Positions 1 to 8,025 of a DNA stretch of 57,462 bases are shown in pieces (position 1 is the stretch's first letter; each line of letters starts with the position of its first letter). Both the position numbers and the translations under genes were made by a program. The notes beneath the pieces are model-generated. The model was not told the DNA's origin. It ran no database searches and saw only the letters and a program-made list of their open reading frames with translations. This stretch comes from CAZBSE01 sp964561115. GTDB lineage: Bacteria > Actinomycetota > Humimicrobiia > Humimicrobiales > Humimicrobiaceae. Location of the stretch: assembly GCA_964561115.1 (NCBI GenBank), contig CAZLOE010000006.1:1-57462 (forward strand), in the 5' to 3' direction.

Positions 1-43
1 GGATCAAAAAAGAAGAAGAATAGAATCATCGTGACTGACAGGG

Positions 44-83
44 CGAACTAATGTTTGCTATAAATATGTTTTTCTGTTATAAT
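44..83 (+). promoter_or_regulatory. lexA promoter with SOS box
   Basis: Positions 44-57 read CGAACTAATGTTTG, close to the Gram-positive LexA (DinR) box CGAAC-N4-GTTYG. It runs into a possible -35 TTGCTA (55-60), followed after 17 bases by a perfect -10 TATAAT (78-83). LexA bound here would cover the -35 element, so the gene should repress itself. The same kind of box lies over the dnaE promoter at 45111-45124, which strengthens both calls. Confidence 0.85.
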
Positions 84-121
84 TCCATCGGTTTAATTTT
101 TTAATTATTTATTATTTGATT

Positions 122-751
122 ATGCTTGAAAACATAAGCAGCAGACAAGAAAAAATATTAAAGTTTATAAATAAAAAAATAAAAGAATCAGGATATCCTC
201 CATCTGTAAGAGAAATAGCCAAAGCGGTAAATTTAAGTTCTTCAGCAACAGTCCACTCCCATCTGAAAAAGCTTGAAGAGAAAGGGTATCTAAAAAGAAA
301 TCCCTCCAAACCGCGTGCCATTTCCCTGTTGTCCCGTAAAGGAGACGGTTCTGTTGACACCGGTATAAACAACTTGGTATATGTACCGGTAGTAGGAAGA
401 ATAGCAGCCGGAAGGCCTATACTGGCAGAAGAAAACATAGATGACTATTTTCCGCTGACCCCAGATTTTGTAAAGGGCAAAAAAGAAGTTTTCATACTAC
501 ATGTAAGAGGAGACAGCATGGTCAATGCAGGCATACTTGATAGAGATTACATTGTGGTAAGAAAGCAGGATACAGCGATTAATGGTGAGATAATAGTGGC
601 TTTACTGGAAGATGAAGCAACGGTTAAAAGATTTTTTAAAACCAATAAAAAAATAAAACTGATGCCCGATAATGATTATATGGAGCCTATAGTGGTAAAT
701 GATGTCAAAATACTTGGAAAGGTAATAGGGGTCATTAGAAAATACTTCTAA
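122..751 (+). CDS. lexA: LexA repressor, SOS regulator
   Basis: SOS-response repressor and self-cleaving S24 peptidase. Counting from the ATG at 122 (209 aa), residues 1-65 form the winged-helix DNA-binding domain. The Ala96-Gly97 scissile bond (RIAAGRP), Ser132 (GDSM) and Lys169 (ATVKRF) make up the complete autocleavage machinery. A TTG six bases upstream, at 116, is a less likely start; neither start has a clear Shine-Dalgarno. The promoter carries its own LexA box. The stop overlaps the end of convergent hflX by four bases, leaving no room for a terminator between them. Confidence 0.97.
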   Translation: MLENISSRQEKILKFINKKIKESGYPPSVREIAKAVNLSSSATVHSHLKKLEEKGYLKRNPSKPRAISLLSRKGDGSVDTGINNLVYVPVVGRIAAGRPILAEENIDDYFPLTPDFVKGKKEVFILHVRGDSMVNAGILDRDYIVVRKQDTAINGEIIVALLEDEATVKRFFKTNKKIKLMPDNDYMEPIVVNDVKILGKVIGVIRKYF

Positions 752-2052
752 CTTATATTAGCTTTACTGCTATCGCTTTCCCGGTACAAATATTTAGCTA
801 AAACAGAAGAATATCTTGAACTAACATTTAAATTAAGCACAGTACTGTCTTCAAGATCTTTCCTATCCAGGACCTGGCAATTATTATAAATAAAATATAT
901 AAGCCTGCTTTCAACATAAGGTATCCTTACCACTATATTTATATAATGCTTCTCAATAAACTTTTTTATTCTTGAGTAGAGTTCTGAGATACCTTTTTTC
1001 TTTTGAGCAGATATGAACACTACATTTTTATACTTTATTTTTAATTTTTCTATATAGGCATTGCTTACCTTATCAATTTTATTAAATACTAATATCACAG
1101 GCTTATTCCATACACCGATTTCCTTTAACACTTTCCTTACACTATAAATATTATTTTCGTAATAAGGATTGCTTATATCTACGATAAGCAGTAAAAGATC
1201 CGATCTTCTGACCTCTTCCAGAGTGGACTTAAAAGATGCTATTAATTGATGGGGTAGTTTTTCAATAAAGCCTACCGTATCTGAAATTAGAACTTCTAAA
1301 TTTGAAAATATGTTTATCTTTCTGATAGTAGAATCTAAGGTGGAAAAAAGCCTGTCTTCTACATAAGCATCTGCGTCTGTAGTGGAATTAAGAAGTGTGG
1401 TTTTGCCGCTGTTTGTATAGCCCACCAGAGCAATTTGAAATATTTCTCTTTCTTCCCTCTGTTTTCTCTGTGTATCTCTCTGTATGCCTATTCTATCTAT
1501 TTTCTTTTTAAGCATACTTATTCTATTCCTTATTTTTCTTCTGTCTACTTCCAGTTTGGTCTCTCCAGGTCCCCTGGTACCGATTCCTCCTCCCAATCTC
1601 GACAGCTCAATACCTCTGCCTGTCAATCTGGGAAGAATATAATTTAACTGGGCCAGTTCTACCTGCAGCTTTCCTTCGCTGCTATGTGCCCTCTGTGCAA
1701 AAATATCAAGGATCAGTGCAGTCCTGTCCAGTACCTTTATATTAAGTTTAGTCTGAAGATTCCTCTGCTGAGTCGGTGTTATTTCATCATCAAATATCAC
1801 CAGCTCTAAATCATTTTCGTCTACAATATTTTTAATCTGTTCCAGTTTACCTGTGTTTATGAAATACTTTGTATTGGGCTTGATTTGCTTGAAGTAAATT
1901 GCTTCTTCAACATTGGCACCTGCACTGACGGCTAAATTCTTTAACTCTTCTATATGCTCTTTTCTATGATCATAGTATATCGAGTGTTTTAATTTGATCC
2001 TTTTAAAGTTTTCAAAATCAATTAAAACCAGGAGGACTTTTTCTCTTTTCAT
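748..2052 (-). CDS. hflX: GTPase HflX
   Basis: Ribosome-associated GTPase that in characterised bacteria splits stalled or stressed 70S ribosomes. The 434-aa protein has the HflX N-terminal domain, the signature GGGIGTRGPGETK, then a TrmE-Era-like G domain with G1 GYTNSGKTT, G3 DTVGFI and G4 NKID. It is the last gene of the minus-strand rny-to-hflX run. The only AGGAG lies about 20 bases before the ATG, inside the end of dapL, so translation may depend on ribosomes arriving from dapL. Its 3' end overlaps convergent lexA. Confidence 0.95.
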   Translation of the reverse strand: MKREKVLLVLIDFENFKRIKLKHSIYYDHRKEHIEELKNLAVSAGANVEEAIYFKQIKPNTKYFINTGKLEQIKNIVDENDLELVIFDDEITPTQQRNLQTKLNIKVLDRTALILDIFAQRAHSSEGKLQVELAQLNYILPRLTGRGIELSRLGGGIGTRGPGETKLEVDRRKIRNRISMLKKKIDRIGIQRDTQRKQREEREIFQIALVGYTNSGKTTLLNSTTDADAYVEDRLFSTLDSTIRKINIFSNLEVLISDTVGFIEKLPHQLIASFKSTLEEVRRSDLLLLIVDISNPYYENNIYSVRKVLKEIGVWNKPVILVFNKIDKVSNAYIEKLKIKYKNVVFISAQKKKGISELYSRIKKFIEKHYINIVVRIPYVESRLIYFIYNNCQVLDRKDLEDSTVLNLNVSSRYSSVLAKYLYRESDSSKANIS

Positions 2053-2077
2053 AAATTATTTAAATTATTTAACTCCT

Positions 2078-3241
2078 TTATAATACATCCTTGATCCGGT
2101 TTAAAGCCTCTTCCAGTCTGTTGTCTTCTATGGTCAATGAAATCCTGAAAAACCCTTCTCCATATTCTCCAAAGGCTGTTCCGGGTGTGACTACTACATT
2201 TGCTTTTTCTAAAAGCATTTTTGAAAATGATTCAGATGTAGAACCATCTGGGACTTCAGACCATACATATATGGTAGCATCGGAATCATAGTATTCGATT
2301 CCAATATCGTCCAGTACTCTTTTTACCATCCCTCTTCTCTTTTTGTAAATCTGGTTATTGATGTCCGAACTCCTTTCAAAATTTTTAAAAGCTTCTGCTC
2401 CAGCATACTGAATCGCGTTAAAAATTCCTGAGTCAACATTTGTCTTATATTTACCAATGCTTTCTATTACTTCCTTATTTCCTACTGCATAACCTATTCT
2501 CCATCCGGTCATATTGAAAGTCTTGGAAAGTGAGTTTAACTCTATTCCCACATTCTTTGATCCTTCTGCATTAAGGAAACTTGGCGGTCTGTCCTTTCCT
2601 GAATATATATCCGAATAGGGGTTATCATGGCAGACGATAATATTGTTTTTTTCTGCAAATTCAGCTACTTTTTCAAAAAATTTTATATCGCATGTTGCAG
2701 TTGTCGGATTATTGGGATAATTGATATATAAAACCTTGGCCTTGCCGGCTACATCTGCATTAATTTCATCAACATCAAAAAGGAAATCGTTTTCTTTTTT
2801 TAGTGGTACTATATAAGGCCTGCCTCCTGCAAAAATGGTACTTATTTTATATACCAAGTATGCAGGGTCTGTTATAATCACATAATCATCTTTGTTAATA
2901 AAGGTATATGCTACATCGGATATACCTTCCTTAGATCCTAAAAGCGGAATGACTTCCCTATCAGGGTCAAGGACCACGTTAAATCTTTCAAGGTAAAAAT
3001 CAGCTATTACTTCTTTCAATATCTTTAAACCGTAACTTGAAGGATATCTGTGATTCTCCGGATTTTTTGCTTCTCTGCAGAGAGCCTTGATGATCTCTTC
3101 CGGTGTCGGCATATCAGGATCACCTATACCCAGACTTATTACATCCAATCCCTGATTTTTCTTTTTCTCTATTATTTTACTTATTTCTGCAAATGTATAT
3201 GGTGATAAAAGTCTTAATCTTTCTGATTCTTTAAACTGCAT
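2078..3241 (-). CDS. dapL: LL-diaminopimelate aminotransferase
   Basis: PLP-dependent class I/II aminotransferase. It converts tetrahydrodipicolinate directly to LL-diaminopimelate, skipping the acylated DapD/C/E route to lysine and peptidoglycan. The 387-aa protein shows the N-terminal GIGDPDMPTP motif, NYPNNPT, and the PLP lysine in SLSKTFNMTGWR, all typical of DapL-type enzymes. A good AGGAG precedes the ATG. Placement next to dapF supports the diaminopimelate assignment over a generic aspartate aminotransferase. The exact DapL subclass cannot be read from motifs alone. Confidence 0.85.
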   Translation of the reverse strand: MQFKESERLRLLSPYTFAEISKIIEKKKNQGLDVISLGIGDPDMPTPEEIIKALCREAKNPENHRYPSSYGLKILKEVIADFYLERFNVVLDPDREVIPLLGSKEGISDVAYTFINKDDYVIITDPAYLVYKISTIFAGGRPYIVPLKKENDFLFDVDEINADVAGKAKVLYINYPNNPTTATCDIKFFEKVAEFAEKNNIIVCHDNPYSDIYSGKDRPPSFLNAEGSKNVGIELNSLSKTFNMTGWRIGYAVGNKEVIESIGKYKTNVDSGIFNAIQYAGAEAFKNFERSSDINNQIYKKRRGMVKRVLDDIGIEYYDSDATIYVWSEVPDGSTSESFSKMLLEKANVVVTPGTAFGEYGEGFFRISLTIEDNRLEEALNRIKDVL

Positions 3242-3286
3242 CAGTCTCCTTTCATTTTCAGCTATACTATTCCCTGTATCTTTTAG

Positions 3287-4144
3287 TTACAAATAATATA
3301 TCCCATCAAAATTATGATTTACTCTTCCCTCAAGGTAAATACTGGATTCTGCAGGATTCCATATCACATCCAACTTTCCTCCCAATAGATTAACAGATAT
3401 TTTATGATCCATTTCTTTTTTCGTTTTAATAGCGCATATTCCTGCAGCGCAGACTCCAGTCCCGCATGCCAGAGTCTCTCCCACTCCCCTTTCCCATACT
3501 CTTACATCCAATTCTTTTCTATTTTTGATTCTTACAAACTCTACATTTGTTTTACGGGGGAAAATTTCAAGATTCTCTATCTTAAGACCCCAGCTTTTTA
3601 CATTATAATCCTTTAAATCCATGTTTTCGTCTAAAAAAATGACACAGTGAGGATTCCCCATAGAGACACAGTTGATATAGAATGTTTTTTGTTCTACTTT
3701 TATTTTATAGTCAAAGACCTCTGACCGGTCTTTTATTTCTACCGGAATACTCTCGGGACTGAATTCGGGTACCCCCATATTAACTCTAATATTCCCAGCA
3801 TTACCGCCTTCAATGTCTATTGATAACGCTTTTTCACCTGCTAGTGTTTCTATGGTCAAATCTCTTCTTTTTATTAAATCTTTATCATAGGCAAATGCTG
3901 CCATACACCTTATACCATTTCCGCACATTTCCGCAGCAGAACCGTCCCGGTTGTAATAATCCATCCTTAAATCAGATTTTAACGATCTCCTTATTATTAT
4001 CAGACCATCTGCACCTATGCCGAAATGCCTGTCACACATTTTTATTGTCTGATTTTTTGATAGATTTATTCGACTTTTGACTGCATCAATTATTATAAAA
4101 TCATTTCCCTGACCGTTAAATTTAGAAAATTTTATTTTTTTCAT
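3287..4144 (-). CDS. dapF: diaminopimelate epimerase
   Basis: Cofactor-independent epimerase that turns LL- into meso-diaminopimelate for lysine and cell-wall synthesis. The 285-aa length is normal. Both catalytic cysteines are present: Cys74 in EMCGNGIRC and Cys227 in ACGTGVC. The N-terminal FNGQGNDF motif is also clear. The ATG overlaps the miaA stop as ATGA, so translation is probably coupled to miaA. dapL follows 45 bases downstream, so the two consecutive steps of the DapL pathway are encoded together. Confidence 0.97.
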   Translation of the reverse strand: MKKIKFSKFNGQGNDFIIIDAVKSRINLSKNQTIKMCDRHFGIGADGLIIIRRSLKSDLRMDYYNRDGSAAEMCGNGIRCMAAFAYDKDLIKRRDLTIETLAGEKALSIDIEGGNAGNIRVNMGVPEFSPESIPVEIKDRSEVFDYKIKVEQKTFYINCVSMGNPHCVIFLDENMDLKDYNVKSWGLKIENLEIFPRKTNVEFVRIKNRKELDVRVWERGVGETLACGTGVCAAGICAIKTKKEMDHKISVNLLGGKLDVIWNPAESSIYLEGRVNHNFDGIYYL

Positions 4145-5190
4145 ATTGAAATACTCTTATCCAATAATTTAAAAATTTCTAAGATCAGCTTAAAAATGTT
4201 ATCATAATTGTTTACTCTTATCCAATTAATTTTTGTCTCTGACCTGAACCAGGTCATCTGCTTTTTGGCAAGTCTTCTGGTATCTATGGTTACTTCATCA
4301 ATACATTCATCTAAGCTTATTTCTCCATTTAAGTACCTTACTACCTCTTTATATCCTACAGCCTGTAATAAACTGTTGCAGTTCTTATATCCTTTCTTTA
4401 TCAAATTCTGCACTTCATTTACCAGTCCTTTTTCGAACATGCTGTTAACCCTTTTTTTTATACACTCATAAAGACCTGACCTTTCCATTTCAAGTCCAAA
4501 AATTACAGAGTCATATTCTTGTTCTGGTTCTTTCCATGCATTTTGAAATTCTGAAAAAGGGATGCCTGTTATTTGGTATACTTCAAGTGCCCTTATTATT
4601 CTCCTGTGATCGTTTTCACTTATTTTTTGGGCATAATCTTTATCTATTTTTTTAAGTTTCCGGTAGTATTTTTCTATGCCCTCTTTTTTTATACCTTCTT
4701 TTAACTTTTTTCTTATTGGTCCCCGTCCAATTGGTAACTTGTCCATATTTCTTATTACTGCCCTCATATACATTCCAGACCCACCTACCATAAGAGGAAT
4801 CTTTTCTTTTTGGGAAAAGTCTTTTTCAATTATATTTCTGCATATATCTTTAAACTCCACCACGCTTAAGCTGTGATCAGGCTCAAATATATCAGTCATA
4901 AACTGCTTGACGCCGTATTTTATAGAATCATACTTATCGGTACCGATATCCATACCCCTGTAAACCTGCATTGAGTCTATGGATATGATATCCGTATGGA
5001 TCAATTTTGCCATGATAATACCCAATTTACTCTTGCCGGTGCATGTTGGTCCGCAGATGACGATCACCTTTTTTGACATTGACAGGTCTCTGCATAATCT
5101 ATACAGATCAATATGGTTATCCTTTAATTTATTTTTTATTACCTTAAGATTGGAATTTTTTATAATATTCATCTTTGTAATATCTTTCAT
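4141..5190 (-). CDS. miaA: tRNA dimethylallyltransferase MiaA
   Basis: Prenylates A37 of tRNAs that read UNN codons, providing the substrate for MiaB encoded just upstream. The P-loop GPTCTGKS lies near residues 47-54, followed by the DSMQVYRGMDIGTDK and VGGSGMY regions. At 349 aa it is longer than the family norm of about 300-315. About 37 residues precede the usual MSKKVIVI-like beginning. The long form is favoured because a strong AAGGAG sits eight bases before the ATG at 5190, while the internal Met at 5079 has no comparable site. Confidence 0.93.
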   Translation of the reverse strand: MKDITKMNIIKNSNLKVIKNKLKDNHIDLYRLCRDLSMSKKVIVICGPTCTGKSKLGIIMAKLIHTDIISIDSMQVYRGMDIGTDKYDSIKYGVKQFMTDIFEPDHSLSVVEFKDICRNIIEKDFSQKEKIPLMVGGSGMYMRAVIRNMDKLPIGRGPIRKKLKEGIKKEGIEKYYRKLKKIDKDYAQKISENDHRRIIRALEVYQITGIPFSEFQNAWKEPEQEYDSVIFGLEMERSGLYECIKKRVNSMFEKGLVNEVQNLIKKGYKNCNSLLQAVGYKEVVRYLNGEISLDECIDEVTIDTRRLAKKQMTWFRSETKINWIRVNNYDNIFKLILEIFKLLDKSISI

Positions 5191-5195
5191 AAATA

Positions 5196-6506
5196 TTACT
5201 CCTTAAATAAATCACCTGTGACATAAAAAGACCTTGCCCCTGTAATAATAACAGGGACGATCTTCCCAATAAGATTTTTACCGCCCTTAAAATTGACTAC
5301 AGTATTATTTTCCATTCTTCCCTCCAGCATGTTAAGTCCTTTTTTACTATTACCTTCAACTAATACTTCAAACTTTTTACCAACTATCTTTTTATTCTCG
5401 TCAAAAGATATTTTCTGCTGAATTTCGATTAATTCCCTGAACCACTTTTTCTTATCATCTAATTGCATGCAGTCATTCATTTTAAATGCTTTTGTACCTT
5501 CCCTTGGCGAGTAGATGAATGTAAACGCCCTGTTATACCTTATACTTTTAATCATATCAAGAGTCTTCATAAAATCGGATCTTTCCTCCCCTGGAAACCC
5601 TACTATGATATCTGTTGTTATTGCACAATGTGGTATTTTTCTTCTTATATTAGATATGATATTAAAATAGTATTTTCTGGTATAAGAACGGTTCATTTTC
5701 TTAAGTATTTTGTCTGAACCGGATTGTAACGGCAGGTGAATATGTTTTACCAGATTATCTCTGCTTTTTATCATATCAATAATATCTAAAGAAAAATCTT
5801 TGGGGTGTGAGGTCATAAATCTTATCCTTTTTAGTCCTTTTATGTCAGATATTTTTTCCAGCAATCCGGAGAAACTGTATTTCCCATTCAGATCGTTTCC
5901 ATAAGAGTTTACATTCTGCCCCAGGAGCATTATTTCTATAACACCCTTGATAACAAGATCTTTTACATTTTCTATGATTTTTACTTCTTCTATGGATTTT
6001 TCTCTTCCCCTTACAAATGGGACTATGCAGTATGAGCAGTAATTGTCACACCCTATGCTTATGGGAACATATGCTTTAAAAATCTTCTCTCTTTTTACTT
6101 TGAAAATACCAGGGTCAAAGCCTTCTTCATGTATGGAACATATACTTTTATCTGTCTTTAAACGTTTTTTTATTAACTGTGGAAGTTCAGCGATATTGTG
6201 TGTCCCAAAAACGATGTCAACGAAAGGAAAATCTTTTAATATCTTTTCCCTGATGCTTTGAGAAATACAACCTCCTATACAGATCAAAACATCATTTTTT
6301 TTGTACTTTAGATTTTTAAGATTTCCTATATGTCCGTATAATCTATTTTTAGCCTTTTCTCTTACTGCGCAGGTATTCAACATGATCAGATCGGAATCTT
6401 CAATATTATATGTCCTGCTGTAACCTTCCTTTTCAATCAGATACATCATTCTTTCAGAATCATTTTCGTTCATCTGACATCCGAAAGTTTTTATATATGC
6501 TTTCAT
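5196..6506 (-). CDS. miaB: tRNA-2-methylthio-N6-dimethylallyladenosine synthase MiaB
   Basis: Radical-SAM methylthiotransferase acting on i6A37 in tRNA. The 436-aa protein has the N-terminal UPF0004 cluster cysteines (Cys10, Cys46, Cys80), the radical SAM triad CDNYCSYC (153/157/160) and a C-terminal TRAM-like region. The NTCAVREKA and CIVPFVRG signatures favour MiaB over MtaB or RimO. miaA begins six bases after its stop, so both enzymes of the ms2i6A pathway are made together. No strong ribosome binding site is visible before the start. Confidence 0.95.
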   Translation of the reverse strand: MKAYIKTFGCQMNENDSERMMYLIEKEGYSRTYNIEDSDLIMLNTCAVREKAKNRLYGHIGNLKNLKYKKNDVLICIGGCISQSIREKILKDFPFVDIVFGTHNIAELPQLIKKRLKTDKSICSIHEEGFDPGIFKVKREKIFKAYVPISIGCDNYCSYCIVPFVRGREKSIEEVKIIENVKDLVIKGVIEIMLLGQNVNSYGNDLNGKYSFSGLLEKISDIKGLKRIRFMTSHPKDFSLDIIDMIKSRDNLVKHIHLPLQSGSDKILKKMNRSYTRKYYFNIISNIRRKIPHCAITTDIIVGFPGEERSDFMKTLDMIKSIRYNRAFTFIYSPREGTKAFKMNDCMQLDDKKKWFRELIEIQQKISFDENKKIVGKKFEVLVEGNSKKGLNMLEGRMENNTVVNFKGGKNLIGKIVPVIITGARSFYVTGDLFKE

Positions 6507-6576
6507 AGCATTAAAACTTATTATTTAAAAAAAAGGAATTTTAAAAAATAAAAGTGATTATCTGGAAAATAAAATA

Positions 6577-6849
6577 TCATTTAGATTCGACTGTGATAAC
6601 TATGGCAGTCTTTACTTCACCATTTACTTCAATATCTTTAAAATATGGTATACATATCAATTCCTGTCCTGTTGGCGCTATAAAACCTCTAGCTATAGCA
6701 ATTCCTTTGACTGCCTGATTTAACGCTCCTGCTCCTATAGTTTGAATCTTTACCCTGCTGCTGCTCCTGATCATACCTGCTATTGCACCTGCTACCGAAT
6801 TGGGCTTGGATTTTGATGAAACCTTTAGTAACTTAATATTTTCGTCCAT
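6577..6849 (-). CDS. spoVS: stage V sporulation protein S (SpoVS)
   Basis: Small Alba-like protein of 90 aa, with the conserved KVSSKSKPNSVAGAIAG start and the VKGIAIARGFIAP core. In Bacillus SpoVS affects septation and late spore development, but the family is common in non-sporulating anaerobes, so it is not evidence of sporulation. It lies downstream of rny and the GHKL ATPase and upstream of miaB. The rny-spoVS-miaB neighbourhood recurs in Gram-positive anaerobes. Its nucleic-acid role here is inferred from the fold only. Confidence 0.95.
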   Translation of the reverse strand: MDENIKLLKVSSKSKPNSVAGAIAGMIRSSSRVKIQTIGAGALNQAVKGIAIARGFIAPTGQELICIPYFKDIEVNGEVKTAIVITVESK

Positions 6850-6873
6850 ATTATTTTTTTACTATTTTATTTT

Positions 6874-8025
6874 TTATTCTTTTTGCTTCAATTCGATCAA
6901 TAATTTTATTATATTATTTGCCTTCTTATATTCTATGTTTTTGCCTGTGGTGACAAAATACTTATCACCTAACTCTTTTACCTTATCCTCTACGGCTTTA
7001 ATTATACATCTTATCTCTTCATCTTTAAACCTGCTTGCCAGTTTGTTCTCATCATAAAGAACAATCTTTTTATCCGTTTTTACAATAGTATCCGTTGGAT
7101 TTTCCTTTGAGCTGCCTGCTCTACCCTTTAAATAACCATTTAAATCAATTTTTAAGGGATCAAGTGATTTTATTTCATTATAAACGACCCTCTGTATCCC
7201 CCTCTGGGATATATCCATATTAAATATGTTTCTTGAAATGTAATCCATCAAGTTATAATTATCGGTAAGAATGGGTATTTCTGTTACCTTGATATTAGTA
7301 TTTTGGATAAAATTTTTTAATTTCTCCCACCTATCAAACTTTGGATAATCAGAATTCTTTTTTTCTTTGGCAAAAATCTCCCTCATTGTAGATAATATCT
7401 GTGTGGGGGTACCATAATAAAAATCTATACCCTTATTTTGAAGCTGGAATTCAATTATTGTTTTAAGTATATTGTTTACCCCTCCTATGATATTTAAATC
7501 GCCGTCCATTTTTATTATTTGGGGCATTATGGATTGGTCCTTTTTTTCCGGGATCTTTGACAGATCTATATCTACATAAAATGACGCACCCTTTGATGTA
7601 TCAGAAAAAACTATTTTTACCTCTTCAGTGTTTAGTTTTATTGAGAACAAGGCCATTCCCCTGCCGTGAAATCCATAAGGGTCTTTTATTCCATTTTCCA
7701 GCTTTGACGTGACCCTGGACTCAAAGATAATGTCCTGCAGTTTGGGAGGTATTCCTTTACCGTCATCTATAAAATAGATCTTTCTTCTTTTATCTTCAAT
7801 TTTCTTTGTGCCTATAAAAATATTCCTGCTACCGGCATCTCTGCTGTTCCTAAGAAGTTCCACCACTATATCTTCTACACAGCTTATGTCCTGAAGAGCC
7901 TGCCTTCTTTCGGCCTCAGAAATCTTCAATCTCACGTACCCATTCCCGAGGTCTTCTTCAATATTTAATGTATCCTTTATTTTTAATTCAGATAAAAGCT
8001 TGCTTATATCGGCATTATTTTGCAT
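6874..8025 (-). CDS. GHKL (Bergerat-fold) ATPase of unknown function
   Basis: Not assigned to a named family. The first ~140 residues hold a clear Bergerat ATP-binding site: N-box ELLRNSRDAG (Glu56, Asn60), G1 DDGKGIP (from Asp88) and a glycine-rich ATP lid GFHGRGMAL (118-126), most like MutL/Hsp90-type HATPase_c_3 domains. The remaining ~240 residues match nothing I recognise and show no membrane segment. There is no HisKA dimerisation domain, so it is not a histidine kinase. The ATG at 8025 overlaps the end of rny; a TTG at 8031 is an alternative. Its position between rny and spoVS suggests an RNA- or nucleoid-related role, but this is inference. Confidence 0.8.
   Translation of the reverse strand: MQNNADISKLLSELKIKDTLNIEEDLGNGYVRLKISEAERRQALQDISCVEDIVVELLRNSRDAGSRNIFIGTKKIEDKRRKIYFIDDGKGIPPKLQDIIFESRVTSKLENGIKDPYGFHGRGMALFSIKLNTEEVKIVFSDTSKGASFYVDIDLSKIPEKKDQSIMPQIIKMDGDLNIIGGVNNILKTIIEFQLQNKGIDFYYGTPTQILSTMREIFAKEKKNSDYPKFDRWEKLKNFIQNTNIKVTEIPILTDNYNLMDYISRNIFNMDISQRGIQRVVYNEIKSLDPLKIDLNGYLKGRAGSSKENPTDTIVKTDKKIVLYDENKLASRFKDEEIRCIIKAVEDKVKELGDKYFVTTGKNIEYKKANNIIKLLIELKQKE

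Noticed and set aside
6577..6849. SpoVS as evidence that the organism forms spores.
   Set aside because: SpoVS occurs widely in non-sporulating bacteria, and no other sporulation gene is present in the window.
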